NCBI GenBank assembly: GCA_949318235.1
Contig: OX439133.1
Span: 10,967,347 to 11,031,346, forward strand
Length of the DNA: 64,000 bases
Source of the DNA: Ecdyonurus torrentis
Taxonomy: Eukaryota; Arthropoda; Insecta; Ephemeroptera; Heptageniidae
Direction: 5' to 3'
Every line of letters starts with the position of its first letter. Position 1 is the stretch's first letter. Below, piece after piece: positions 28,632-40,902 of the stretch. The translations under genes and the position numbers were made by a program. Under the pieces are notes generated by a model that made no database searches, was not told where the DNA came from, and saw only the letters and a list, made by a program, of their open reading frames with translations.

Positions 28632-31600
28632 AAGGTGACACATTGATCTTTTTACGTCAAGATGAAGGCTACCCGGAGCTTCTGCTATATAAAACACAGG
28701 TAGGTGAAACTCCAGGTAGTCGCAAATTTGTAAAGTGTAGATTGTTCATCTTGACGCGACATAAGGAATAATTTTAACAGAATTTGCAACTTGCATATTT
28801 TTTCTCTGACTGTTTTGCCACACTCTTGCAAATTGCAACACTATTGACTAATAAAGGAACAACTGTTTTGAGGCTGATTCTAAGTGCTTTCGGTCACATC
28901 CGCTTCCGTTTCTACTTACTGCCCATATGCAGTATACCAAAACAAAAGCAGAGGTAAGTGAAATTGCTTCAAGTCGACCTAAAAACAGTTGTTCCTTTTT
29001 ATTAGTCAATTGCTTAGACTAAAGACAAAGAATAAAATTTTCTATGACAAGGTCCTGTTTTTATTATTATTTTCTCTAAAAAAATTTATATACAATTTGC
29101 ATCCCCCCCCCCCCTCCTTAAAATATGTATTTCTATTTAATACTTAATACATAAACAGATTGACAAAACACGCCAGATTTACATACAGACAATAACATAA
29201 AATAGAACATACCTTCTCAATTTTCTCATTAAGTGCACACATCCTTGCAATAGAACCAATATTGTTGGTAATTGTAACCAAAGTGGCTCGGGCTAAATCT
29301 TCTTTGGACACCATGGCTCTCTTTTCTTTGGAGTTCATCTGGCCAAAACTGAAACATATAACAAACATTAATACATTAAACCGAGGGGAAAAACTGTAGG
29401 ATAATCTTTGTCAATGCAAGATACTGTAAAGAAGATATGGTCACCAACTTGTTCCCATGTTAAAGGTGAGGCAAATGGTATTCTAGTATACGAGCTTATA
29501 AGTTTTAGAATACGCCTTTAGTTGTTGCTGCCGTGCAATTTAATTACACAGCAATCTAAATATTTTACGGGAGCTAAATAAATAAAATAAAAAAAAGTTT
29601 CTTCTTTCTTTTGATTAGCGTAAAAATGTAAAAATAGGGGACCCTTAGTGTTTCCCGCACACTACACCAATAAGCTCTTAAAAAACATCATCATCATTTT
29701 TTTTTTTTTTTAGTTTGAAGTAAAAATCAATGGACGTTATCGGTTTAGCGCGCGGGGTGCTGCGGGGAAAGCTAAGGGTCCCCTAATTTAACATTACGCT
29801 TATGGAGAAAAACACGTTTTTTGCGATTTTTGAGAAAACTACTCCACCGATTTTGGAGAAATTTGAATGAGAAATACTAGACACACTTTTACGTGTTTTA
29901 AGCCATAGAAAATTTTTAACAATTTTTTAAACCGCTAACCTCCATTTAAGGAAAAAACCATGGCAATTAGGATCAATTATAAAGAAAAGGATAGAATTAC
30001 CAGCAAGGGCCACAGTAGAAGTTTTATGAAGAGGTCGAGGTCTTGCATTGCAGTTTTTTGTTATTGTATATAAAAAAGTTCATTTCATAACTGAGGGCTT
30101 TCGTCATATATCAATGACATTATCAATATGTTATGCTATGTATGCTCAGTGATGTGCTCAATTTAATCTCTTCTTTGATTGATAATGTCATTACATAACA
30201 TATGACGAAAGCTCTCAGTTATGAAATGACTGTTTTATAACAAACAAACAAACAAACAAACAAACTGTGCCACGCAAGACTTTGACCAGTTTGACCTCTT
30301 TATAGAACTTCTACTGCTGGCAGTTCTATCCTTTTCTTTATTACGTATTAAGTTTAAGCATGGGTATATAAACAAGATTGAAAGCTATAGTTGAAAAAAC
30401 GTTTCCTTAATGATGTAATTCAAATTTTTGCCGCAATAATGCAAGAATACAAAAGTACATATAAAAGTACTGGTGTTCGTAAACCCTGTTCTTCGTGTTC
30501 CAGAACACAAAAAAATGACAATCAGCCAATGCTTTTTAAATGCAATTGCGCATTTTTGGAGCATGAACACCATTAGTGGCACTGTGCTCTAGGGGAACAT
30601 TTTTAAACTTTCTCCTAAATCACAGTGCAATTTAGATTTTACATGCTGTTTGTTGCTGCGAAAATTTGAACTACATCATTAAGGGAAAGTTTTTAAGATA
30701 GGGCAATAATACAGAAGCTCAGCAGCATGGTTTGAAGTAAAAACAACAATGGTTTACTAACATCAAACAAACATTTACCTGCTAGCTACGAGGTCTCCTG
30801 GTAGTCCAAATCTTTCATAGTCCCCACCGTAGATATCCCTGACCAGTTTATCAACTCTTGTGTTATCACCTTGAGATGCCAGCTCAATTGCTTCTTCAAA
30901 TGTACTGCAACCTGTCAATAGACAGCACAGGCCAAGGAAGGTTCCTCCACCCAAACTGTAACAAGTAATTTAGAAATTTAGAGTTATTTTTATACAGTAG
31001 TTGAAGCTACAGTAGCCAGTTCAATGTAATCCTGGTGACGAGCTGATTTCATTGAACTGGTTACTGAAGCTCCTAGCATTATTTAGAAGCTCCAGTAGCC
31101 AGTTTAATGTAATCCTGGAGATGAGCTGATTTCATTGAACTGGCTATTGAAGCTCCTAGCATCATTTAGAAGCTCCAGTAGCCAGTTCTATGAAATCCTG
31201 GTAATGAGCTGATGAGTACTGATTTACTTTACCTAGTTCCTGATATTCTCTTGTAGATACCAGGTCCATATACTGCAATAATGCTGACTCCAGAGCCAAC
31301 ATTAACAATCTGTAACATACCACAAAACATCAACATTTCATCAATAACAATCAAATTGTAAGAATAAATACTATATTTATATAGAATATATGTATTATCA
31401 AAGGAAAGAATAGGAAAACCAACAAATATCACACCACGATGAAGTCCATATTGACTAATTTAGAAATAATAATAATAATAATGGTTTCGAGGCCAACTTT
31501 AAGTGATGTCAATCACATCCACACACAACTTTCTACATATGCACCATGATAAGAACTTTTACCATTCAAAAACTTATGCTAAATTTATAATGTTATTCTT

Positions 31601-34279
31601 ATGAGAAAAACAAGTGCTGGATTTAAATGGTAAAATATCTTATCGCGGTTCTGTGTACAAAGAAACAGTAGCAGATGTGATCAAAATCACTTGAAGTTGG
31701 CTTCAAAATGGTTATTTCTTTATTAGTCAGTAGCTATGTGAAGATTTTGATGACACAGTTAACACAAATATGTATATTAAGGAAAATAAACCATCGCGGT
31801 TAGGTATGATAAATTGAAAGAAAAGGATACGTAGTAGAAAACCAGCAAGGGCCTAACCATAGTGAAGAGAGTCCCATAGTTCGGTGAAAATCTTGCTAGC
31901 ACAGATATAAAATAACTAACACATTGGAAATATTTCGGCAATCGAATCCAAGAGAGATATGGAGCGTGTTATGCCTTCATCAGTCCTTACAGACGCAGAG
32001 AGAAACTATGAATAGTTTCTCTGTGTTAGTTATTTCCAATGTGTTAGTTATTTTATATATATCTGTGCTAGCAAGATTTTCACCGAACTATGGGACTCTC
32101 TTCACTATGGTAAGGCCCTTGCTGGTTTTCTCCTATCCTTTTCTTTCAATTTATCAGTTAACACAAATGTTTATATTCGTTGAGACGTTTCAGGGGGCAG
32201 TTAAGACTTTAGTTCCTTACACTCTAAAAATTCTCTAACACTTTAAATATGCCATCAATATCTTCTCATAGCTACATATTTTATCACAGTAAGGTACAGC
32301 TCTAGCCAAAAGTTTTAGAACGATTTGTATAGGCAACCCGCAACCACACTATGTTATCTTTATGAGAAAATGCTGTGGCCTCCGCTGCCCTGTTTTCAAA
32401 CTAGTGGCCAGAGCTGGGGGTCTGTTCCGTAAGGCTTCACAAGAAACTAGGTACTGAGAAAGGGGGCATGGCTCACAAATAATCTATAATAAACAAGTGA
32501 GTTATGCCCCCTTTCTCGGTACCGAGTTTCTCATGAGGATTTACGGAACAGACACTCTACTTGTTTGTGTCCTTATTCTTTCCCTTTGATACTATATTGT
32601 ACAGCCACCCACGGTGAAATTGAAAATATGGGCAAAATTGAAGACACTCAATCTTCGCTTTTCTTTATCTTACTAGATACACGGCACTTTGAAAGCAGGT
32701 CTGTGTTCAATTTCAATGTCACCTTGATTGACTATTCAATTGTTTAGTAAACTTACGAGGAATGGGTAAGGATCACTAAAGTCATAGACGACTTTGTTAC
32801 AGTTCTCTTCTATCAAGGGATGTGACCTGGGATGTGCCCAGTAGTAACATTCATTGGGGTTGTTCATCTCTACGTACTGCAGTCCAACTAACAGTGAGTC
32901 CAGCTCATCAAACTTGTGCAGCGTCATGTTCAAGTCCTGAATAAAACACACAAGATGTTAGTAAATATCAAGGAAAATTTGAGTATGCGAATAATAGATA
33001 ATTAAAAGATTTGATAGACAAACGCATAGATACAGGAAACTCTTGATTTTGTGAAATCCCCAGAAAATGAGCATTTAATAAAATTAAGAGCTTTTACATT
33101 GCCATTCTTATGTGGAAGTCCACTGCGGACCCAACTGAGTATTTCATAAAATCAAGTATTCCACAGAATTGAACTTCACAAAATTGAAATTTTACTGTGC
33201 AATAGGAAAAATTGGAGAATGGGGTTACTATAATATCTCCCATACCCTATTTATTCTTTATCTATAGCTATGTGCTTTTCTAACAAATATTTTAATTATC
33301 ACCACCTAATCATTTAGCTTAGAGAGTAAAGGATACAAATACCAGCACTGGTCTTACCACAGTATAAGTTATGCACAGGTCGAGGTCTCACATGGTACAC
33401 AGTTATAGTCATAAATGTTAATACTGTATCACCAAGAGCTTTCGTCATTGTAATGACATTATCAATCTAAGATGAAAATTACTTGAGTACATCACAGTAC
33501 AGTACAAGACAAGACACTACTCTGTGATGTGCTCAAGTAAATCTCTTCTTTGATTGATAATGTCATTACGATGACGAAAGCTCTCAGTTATATAAAAATT
33601 ATACAGTAACTAAAACTGTGTGCCAGGTGAGACTTCGGCCTCTCCATACAACTTCTACTGTGGTAAGTAAGTTCAGCACTGCTATTTCTATCTTTTATTT
33701 TTAATATTGACCAGTAAAGGAACAACTGTTTTGAGGCTGACTATAAGCAATTTCACTCACATCCGCTTCCGTTTCTACTTACTACGTATGCACAGTATGG
33801 AGAAACGGAAGCAGATATGAGCAAAATCATTTATAGTCGGCCTCAAAACAGTTGTTCCTTTATTAGTCAATTGATTCTAACAACAATGTTTTTATTTTTG
33901 CTTAAATTGATGATTATAAGATAGATTTACCTTCTTGAAGTTGTTTTCAAACTTGTAAGCCCCACCTCCAGTAGCACACACAGAGCTAACAAGAGTAGCC
34001 ATTCCTTTAGACTTGGCCAAGGCTAGGAACTTGCCCATACTACTGGTAGGAAAGCGTATAAAATGAAGAGAACCTCGTCTACCTCGCACTATCACATCAT
34101 CCATCTGAAACACATAATTATTGGTTCACTTACTAGATCATTATGTCCTAAAAACATACAAGGCAAGCCAAAGCAGAATATTTTAATTTTTATATTTTTT
34201 TATGTCACAAATTAAGGACTCTTGAGGCCAATGATAATGAAATTTTGTATAATTAACCATTCATTGAAAAGGACAATTG

Positions 34280-34327
<48 letters not shown>

Positions 34328-35645
34328 CACACAAACAAACAAACAAACTAGTTTTCTATTTATATTTTACTCCTGAACATCCTTTCATCCATGACTAAAT
34401 AAATCTATGGTTTATGCTTAATGGTATTTAATAAAAGTTTTTTTTTTTTGTTACTTGCTTTTCTACCTATTTCTGTCATTTCAATGAGTGACATGGGCAG
34501 GGGCGTATTCAGGATTTTGCAATGGTAGGGGTTCAGCCTACAGTAAGCGTAGGCAAAAGGGGGAACCACCCCCTTTTCCCACGCTTTTTCAGACCTGACA
34601 GGGGGTATCCGGACCCCAAAAACACCCCCCCCCCCTGAATATGCCCCTGGACATGGGGGCTAATGCTGTAGACTTATACTAATTATTTGATTTTTAATGC
34701 ATATTTGTTTGCAAGGGATTATACAGAAAATCAAGTCATAGAATTAAGTCACAGAATCAGCCTTCAAATTATACCTATTTTAATTAATTTTTTTTAAAGT
34801 TTTGTTATTAATTTTATATGACCATGTATGAGATAATTTTTAAGTAAATTTTGTAATTGTGCTAAATAATAATAAATTAAGAAAGTATTAAGATATTATC
34901 TTTACCTGCAGATGTATATCCCTATGTCCCTGAGTACCATAAGCAGAATTCTTGGTAAGATATCTGCGAATATTCCTCAATGTTTCCACCTCAAGTTCTG
35001 CTTCATCTGGAGTGATATCCTTGGGTTCAAAATACACCAACTTTGAGAGGGTTCCTCCGATATCCATCCCAAACCATGGCATTGCTGAACAAGTACGGGA
35101 ATATTAGCCTAATTGCATAATCATCTAATATCATCATATAGAAATCATTTATCATTGACGAACTTATAGGTAATTCAAATAATTAAAGGAATAGAACACC
35201 TTGAACAAAAAACATGCCTAATATCCTAGCATACCTAAATATCAACATTAATTTGGCAGGACTCATTGATTTCTAATTTATTTTCCATTTACAAAATGAC
35301 AGCTACGGGTTTGTGACATCACAGCTCACTAGTCCACGAGTGCAAAAACAGGTGAGCTGTGACGTCACAAACCCAAAGCTGTCATTTTGTATATGGAAAA
35401 TTAATTAGAAATCAATGATTCCGGATAGTGCAACGTTGATATTTAGGTATGTTAGGATACTAGACATGTTTTTTGTTCAAGGTGTTTTAAGCCTTTCTTT
35501 GTCATGCATAGCAAAATGTCTATCTCGTTATTTGTCACGCATAGCAATATGTGTATCTTGTTTTTTGTCAAGCTAAGCAAAATGTGTAAGGCATTTCCGA
35601 ATGTAATGGAGATGGCGCTGAACTTACACGTATTGCTTTGCGTGA

Positions 35646-35704
<59 letters not shown>

Positions 35705-36634
35705 TACGCATAATTATTGCTACACCCATGCGTGACAAATAACGAGATATACATTTTGTTACACATGACAAATAACAAGATACACATATTGTTTACGACA
35801 ACATTGATATAGGTATAATTGTCGATGTGTTATAGTCTTATGTCAAGCATGTTTAATTAAGGCCCCCATTCAATATTATAAACACACGAACGAGGACATA
35901 CAACATGCTGGGAGAAATCAACTAGAAAATTTAAGATAAATAGCAACCATTCACTGGAATTAGGAAATAAAAACCATTTCCATATAAAGAGATATTTTAT
36001 GAAGGAAAATATATCATTGAGGGTAGGTATGATAATTTGAAGGAAAGTGCTAGGAGAAAAAAGCCTTACCATTGTGAAGAGAGTCCCATAGTTCGGTGAA
36101 AATCTTGCTAGCACAGATATAAAAACTAACACATTGGAAATATTTCAGCAATAAACTCCAAGAGAGATGGAGTGTGTTATGCCTTCATCAGTCCTTAGTC
36201 CTTACAGACTTAGAAAGAAACATTGAATAAAGTTTCTCTTCGAGTCTGTAAGGACTGATAAAGCCATAACACACTCCATCTCTCTTGGAGTTTATTACCA
36301 AAATATTTCCAATGTGTTAGTTTTTATCTCTGTGCTAGCAAGATTTTCACCAAACTATGGGACTCTCGTCACTATGGTAATGACAGCACTGTTTTTTCCT
36401 ATCCTTTTCTTTCAAATTATAATTTCTGTATAAATATATTAGGCCTATTAATTGGAAATAAATGTCAGTAGAAACTATAACCACCATGAAGAATTTTTCT
36501 ATAGCAGCTCTTAAAAAAATTATTATTAGTTTATTAATACCAAAATTTTGTTGTGGTTTTCTAGAAAAAGAAAGAGAAATGAGGAAGGAAAGAGAGAATA
36601 GAAAAACCACACAACTCTGTGCAATGATTCCTGG

Positions 36635-36698
<64 letters not shown>

Positions 36699-38447
36699 GT
36701 TATAAATTTTCTAGTCAAATCCCCATACAAGAAACACACCAACACAACAATATAATACCACAGACAATGATCAGGAAGAATTTGAGACTTCATTTAATTA
36801 AAAGTTCTAAGAACATGTAGAAAAAAAAAAAAAAAAAAAAAAAGTAACCCGTTAAAATTTAAATTAGATATTTTTTCTCCATTGTTGCAATCTTTGCAAT
36901 TAAATTGTTTATTTACTTAATACTTTTTTTTTGTAAATATAAAATTCATCAGTTCATCACTTACTATTTGAAGGGGAAAAAAAAGTTGTGAGAAATTACA
37001 GCATTTTTTGAAAAATTCTGACCATTTAAAAGTATTTTAATACAAATTTCCGCAGTATTAAATTATGAGTTTAAACTCATTAAAGTGGCATTAATTTAGA
37101 CATAAAAAAATGTGCATTTGATATTAACAATTAAATATACTAGTACAGTAAATCATATTTATCGTGATAAATTCAAATTTCATTAAATATTTTTGCAATT
37201 AATGTGTTACAATGTTCTTTTGTTAGCACACAGCAACCATACAATAACAATTTAAAAGTAGATTTTACAATTGACATACTGTGTGTGTGTTGAGTTATCT
37301 TTATTGGCACTAATTCAATCTTTTTTTACAAAAATAAATTAAAAATACTTTATTAGTCAGAAAATACTAGTAGCTTAAAATTTTATGCTGCAATATTAAT
37401 AGCAAAGTTATCGAAATGGGCAAATAAGTAAAGTAAAATAAATATACAATAAAAGTGAATAAAATAATAAAAATAGTAATAAAATTCTTAAAATTTACAG
37501 TTCGTTTTTTTTTTTTATTTTTTTTTTTTTATTAGGCCTATCATTTTTTTAATTTCAAATTGGCGAACGTTTTTGATTTAAGAAAAAAATAGCACTTATT
37601 AAACAATCATTTGCTTTCTTTTTGTGTGCACTTATTCAATGTTGTTATATGCATGTATGTTCAGCTCTGGCCAAAAGTTCCTTAACTATTAGCATAGGCA
37701 ACCCGCAACCTCACTATGTTATCTTTATGAGAAAACACAGCGGCTGCTTGTGCCCCGTTTGGGAACACTTTTGTCCAGAGCTGTACCTGATAATAATAAT
37801 AATAATAAAAAAAAAAAAGGTTATGAAAAACAGTGGTTTGATTATCTGATTTTTATGACCTATATCAGTGGCTAACTTTTGAAAAAAAAAAAAAAAAAAA
37901 AAAGCAATCATAACTGCACAATATAATCACTGGACACATCACATATCACAAGAAAAATCTCAAATTCTTCACGATACCCCAAATAAAGACAGTATAAAAA
38001 AACAAAAAGAACATAAAAAAACAAGTGATATCACTCACATGGCATAACATTAACCCCACGTATCTCCACAGTAGAAGCAGTAGTTATATTATGACTAATA
38101 TCCCCATAACAACTCCCGCCAACAACATTTCCTCCTAACATATTATAAGCGTGTTCCTCATAAGACGCTGAGGTAGAAGCATGCGTTGAATCAACGTCGA
38201 TGCCGTTAGTTGCATTGTCGTTACTTGTCGTCGTTGTATTAATGATTCCATTAATAGTTGTTGTTGTTGTTGTTGTTATAGTTTGTTCTTCTAATTGTTG
38301 CTTACTTGTTGCCATGGCAAATGCTCTGCAAGCTGCACATTGGCAAGGTTCCTCTTCAATTGTTAAAGCCCCCATCCATAATTTATTATCGGCCACTAGT
38401 ATAGAAGAATCCAGTTCTTCTAATTGTTTTCTATTATAGCTTAGAAT
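27522..38447 (-). CDS. PANK: Pantothenate kinase (PanK1-3 type)
   Basis: Phosphorylates pantothenate to 4'-phosphopantothenate, the first and rate-limiting step of coenzyme A synthesis. Coding exons in order: 38039-38447, 34906-35084, 33931-34104, 32757-32936, 31233-31309, 30779-30955, 29213-29348, 28320-28433 and 27522-27575. All have canonical splice sites and matching phases. With a start exon at 40903-40917 they give 504 residues. Visible motifs: phosphate-binding 'FGMDIGGT' (residues 146-153), '[11 protein letters not shown]', 'HKFDELD' with the expected catalytic Glu (270), '[10 protein letters not shown]', 'YKRISGTSLGGGTF', '[16 protein letters not shown]', '[19 protein letters not shown]', 'VVFVGNFLR' and 'LFLEHEGYFGAVG'. 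The closest relatives are animal PANK1-3, not the inactive PANK4. The first coding exon adds about 136 poorly conserved residues with a run of Thr, as in long N-terminal isoforms. An in-frame stop precedes its acceptor, so it needs an upstream start. Which human paralogue it matches best cannot be judged here. Confidence 0.95.
27632..27775. repeat. Family D MITE, diverged
   Basis: 'tttaagcaattttgctcaca' and 'tgtgagcaaaattgcttaaa' form the arms. It lies just before the last PANK exon, about 57 bp from it. Confidence 0.78.
27880..28199. repeat. Family C palindromic MITE
   Basis: The arms run from 'taatatcctaacatacctaa' to 'gatatttaggtgatagttag'. The centre has 'gtctgtgacgtcacagcttg' and 'taagctgtgacgtcat'. 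It fills most of the last PANK intron. Confidence 0.88.
28510..28565. repeat. (GA)n microsatellite
   Basis: An ag repeat followed shortly by an A run (28599-28628), in a PANK intron. Confidence 0.95.
28846..29010. repeat. Family D palindromic MITE
   Basis: 'aaaggaacaactgttttgag' pairs with 'aaaaacagttgttccttttt'. The inner arms contain 'acatccgcttccgtttc'. Confidence 0.87.
29635..29945. repeat. Family B MITE pair, head-to-head
   Basis: A short minus-orientation piece (29635-29685, 'aggggacccttagtgtttcc') is followed by a full plus-orientation copy (29725-29945) with 'gaaagctaagggtcccctaa' and 'ttgagaaaactactccacc'. Confidence 0.82.
29942..30352. repeat. Family L foldback repeat
   Basis: The ends are 'aagaaaaggatagaattacc' and 'ggcagttctatccttttctt'. 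Inner inverted pairs are 'gagggctttcgtcatat' and 'catatgacgaaagctctcag', and 'gacattatcaat' and 'attgataatgtcatta'. Other copies at 31780, 33318, 36000, 39455 and 44924. Confidence 0.82.
30390..30715. repeat. Family J foldback repeat
   Basis: The arms are 'ttaatgatgtaattcaaat' and 'atttgaactacatcattaag'. They enclose a hairpin ('gttcgtaaaccctgttct') related to that at 11720-11845. It ends about 64 bp from the PANK exon at 30779. Confidence 0.8.
31008..31215. repeat. Tandem family F palindromes abutting a PANK splice site
   Basis: Two and a half tandem units of about 84 bp, each a palindrome ('gccagttcaatgtaatcctg' with 'gatttcattgaactggttac'). The array ends about 17 bp from the 5' splice site of the exon 31233-31309 (minus strand). 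Confidence 0.88.
31478..31733. repeat. Family D MITE with an inserted inner hairpin
   Basis: The outer arms ('tggtttcgaggccaacttta' and 'ttgaagttggcttcaaaatg') are family D. The centre holds an extra pair, 'gataagaacttttaccatt' and 'aatggtaaaatatcttatc', absent from other copies. Confidence 0.75.
31780..32160. repeat. Family L foldback repeat
   Basis: Inverted arms 'gtgaagagagtcccatagtt' and 'aactatgggactctcttcac', with 'atcttgctagcacagatat' and its complement inside. Confidence 0.88.
32290..32416. repeat. Family E short hairpin repeat
   Basis: Ends 'agctctagccaaaagtttta' and 'ctagtggccagagctg'. The interior has 'gcaacccgcaaccacactat'. Confidence 0.85.
32414..32558. repeat. Palindromic MITE-like hairpin
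   Basis: 'gtctgttccgtaaggcttca' pairs with 'tgaggatttacggaacagac', and 'gagaaagggggcatggctca' pairs with 'tgagttatgccccctttctc'. It directly abuts the family E copy on its left. Confidence 0.85.
33318..33705. repeat. Family L foldback repeat
   Basis: Inverted pairs 'agagctttcgtcattgtaat' and 'ttacgatgacgaaagctctc', with 'tatcaatctaaga' and 'tctttgattgata' inside. Confidence 0.8.
33708..33874. repeat. Family D palindromic MITE
   Basis: 'gaccagtaaaggaacaactg' pairs with 'cagttgttcctttattagtc'. The inner arms carry 'tccgcttccgtttct' and its complement. It begins immediately after the family L copy and ends about 57 bp from the PANK exon at 33931. Confidence 0.88.
34280..34326. repeat. 47-base poly(A) run
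   Basis: Uninterrupted A run in a PANK intron. Confidence 0.95.
34498..34652. repeat. Family H G+C-rich palindromic MITE
   Basis: Ends 'aggggcgtattcaggatttt' and 'ctgaatatgcccct'. The inner sequence has 'ttttcagacctgacaggggg'. A second copy, inverted and with an altered end, is at 44172-44327. Confidence 0.85.
35184..35495. repeat. Family C palindromic MITE
   Basis: From 'gaacaccttgaacaaaaaac' to 'gttttttgttcaaggtgttt'. The centre has 'gagctgtgacgtcac'. It sits about 100 bp upstream of the PANK exon carrying 'FGMDIGGT'. Confidence 0.9.
35499..35800. repeat. Short tandem units in inverted arms around a poly(A) run
   Basis: Three units of about 34 bp ('tttgtcatgcatagcaaaat', 'tttgtcacgcatagcaatat', 'tttgtcaagctaagcaaaat') lie on the left. 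Inverted relatives ('gcgtgacaaataacgagata' and 'acatgacaaataacaagata') lie on the right. A 56-base A run sits between. This is a foldback layout with repeated arms and no gene. Confidence 0.8.
36000..36425. repeat. Family L foldback repeat, large copy
   Basis: 'gtgaagagagtcccatagtt' to 'aactatgggactctcgtcac'. The inner arms carry 'ctccaagagagatggagtgt' and 'acactccatctctcttggag'. Confidence 0.88.
36635..36691. repeat. (GA)n microsatellite
   Basis: A pure ga repeat in the long PANK intron. Confidence 0.95.
37662..37788. repeat. Family E short hairpin repeat
   Basis: Ends 'agctctggccaaaagttcct' and 'ttgtccagagctgtacc'. Interior 'gcaacccgcaacctcactat'. It lies 250 bp past the first large PANK coding exon. 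Confidence 0.85.
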
Positions 38448-39454
38448 CTGAAATCAGACAAAATATACGTATTAATAAAAGTCATATTCTTCGTTAAATA
38501 AAATTGTCAGACCATTATGGTTTGTATATTGTTATTCATGATAAAAGTTGAGGAAAAGAACTTGTCTGCAGGATACAATTAATAAATTAAATTTGGATAG
38601 AAAACACAGATATATTTTTTAAGTATAGGCAAAAGGATGCTAGCGTAAGTCCCTACAGATGATACCTATTACACCGACTAAATGACTGTATTTTTGAAAA
38701 CTTCACTAAAATAATATGCATTTAAATGGCATAAGTGACCTTTCAACAATGAAGAAAATCATAGAAATGTTGTATGGGACTAGAATACTTGGGAATTTCT
38801 AGTGCACATAATTTAATTTTTAACAAATTCTAACAGGGATTCCTCGAGTGAGAGAGAATGATTAATAAACCATACCAAAACTGAATACCGGTACATTTAA
38901 CAGTACAGTAAGTACGGAATGTGAGGAGACGCTTATTGTGTTTTAATTAATAATAATTAACTGTAGAGGGAGAGTATAATCAGTGGTTGGTTTTGCAATT
39001 GATTTAGATGGTGTGAGCAAAAACACATAGCAACCTCATCTCTAGCCATGGACAGCTGTTTTGTCCTTACTGGGACTCATTAGCATGGCAAGGAGAGAGA
39101 AGCCCTTGCACTTCCTCCAGCCTCAAGTAAGGCTGGAAGTGAACAGTTGCTTGGGCAGTTTGTAACTACTGGTTAACGTAAGAAAATAAAATAAAAAATG
39201 CTTTACGACAATGATATCCGTAACTAAATAGCCCAATTCCGCTAACTGACCTACACGATTCACTTGTTATTAAACTCAGGTAAGACCCTAGGTAACTTTT
39301 ACAATATTAAATGAATATCTATCATGGACTAAAACCTTTATGGCACGGATTGCATTAAACTAGGAACATTATCATGGTTAAACTTTCATTACGGTAATTT
39401 TACTTTTCTTTGTGCATAAATACACTAGTAGTATTTTCTTTTTCTTCAATTTAT
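38448..39454. other. Intron sequence upstream of the first large PANK exon, no other gene seen
   Basis: No repeat family that I can match and no exon. It includes a small hairpin 'cttcctccagcc' and 'ggctggaag' near 39110. Confidence 0.45.
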
Positions 39455-39570
39455 CCATGCTAGCAAGATATTCCCTAAACTATGGGACTATCTTCACTAT
39501 AGTAAGACCCTTGCTGGTTTCCTCTATTCTTTTATATTATTAACCTAACCATGATGATTTATTTTCCTTT
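39455..39570. repeat. Family L repeat, half copy
   Basis: Only the right arm is present: 'gctagcaagatattccctaa', 'actatgggactatcttcact' and 'acccttgctggtttcctcta'. Confidence 0.75.
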
Positions 39571-39863
39571 ATTTTTCTAGTAAAATTTCAAGGAGTTATA
39601 TATGAGATTAAGAAAGAATAATATTAATAATAATTGAGTATACTGTACTGTAACTATTTCTTAACAATTAAATACAGGAATTTAGCCTATTTTTGGTGAT
39701 AACTTCAATAGCAATGGTAATGATTTAAAAATTGAATGTAAGTTTTATATTATCGGTTTCTCTTTTAAAAGAAAGAAAATTTAAAAATGCAAGCACATTC
39801 TTTTTGAATCCATTAATTTTTTGGCTATGAAATTCACGTGAGAGAGGGAGGAGGTAAGGGAGA

Positions 39864-39865
<2 letters not shown>

Positions 39866-39943
<78 letters not shown>
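39866..39943. repeat. (GA)n microsatellite
   Basis: About 78 bp of pure ga repeat. Confidence 0.96.
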
Positions 39944-39946
<3 letters not shown>

Positions 39947-40478
39947 CAGCAGCCATTAATATAAATTTTATGAATCGGACAATATAAACCTTACTTTAAT
40001 ACATTAAAATAACAACAATATAACTAATGCCAAAGCATCTTTAACTTATAAATTTAATCTTTTTAAAAACACACAGTAATTCTGTTATAAATTAAAGAGA
40101 CTAAAATAATGTACAGACCTGTATCTCCATGACAAAATTTAGCACTAATAACTTCTCTATAGCTTATACCTATATGCTGCCTTAACCTAAAAACTTATAT
40201 GATGCTATTAATAAGTTGGAAAATATAGACTAGTTCATCGTGTTATATTTAGACCTTTTTTTTTTCTAACGAGGAGAGAGAAAAATGATTTTTTTTTTTG
40301 TGTGATGTCATTAAAACCTTGAACTTAAACTTATAATGATGAAATAAATGCAAAATTAAAGCCAAAAAAGAAATACTATTAAATTAGTTTTGCATAAAAT
40401 ATGGCAATGATTCAACATTTTTGTGATTTCCGTATTTTTTTTTTAATTAATAAAAGTATAATTTTGATATAAAAATGT

Positions 40479-40513
<35 letters not shown>

Positions 40514-40902
40514 TTCATGACATTGACAATATTTAGGATGTAACTTTAAACGTCTTTCAAATAATAATTAAAAATGACATCAGTTACTTTAACTACCTGC
40601 AAATTTGGTTTTCATTACTTTTAAATAATCTTTTATAATAATTATTATTTTTCTTTTTTCCTGCTCAGAAAAAGAAAAAGAGAGAGAGAAAAAAAAAAAA
40701 AAAAAAAAAAAAGCAACGTAGTCACATTAAAAATTCAATTCATTACCATATGCTCAAAATTTAAATTAATCAACCAGCCATTTAAATTTTTATCCATATA
40801 ATCATTCTTTATAACTATAATTTTTACTTACAAATGCAATTTTTATTCACTTTTTCCCATAAAACATGAATCTGACACAAAAAACAACAAGCATACCGTT
40901 AC

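Noticed and set aside
36347..36793. 148-residue minus-strand frame with a Ser-Leu run
   Set aside because: Runs through a (GA)n tract and a family L repeat. No homology signal.
38200..38439. 79-residue plus-strand frame rich in Val
   Set aside because: Complement of the PANK N-terminal coding exon.
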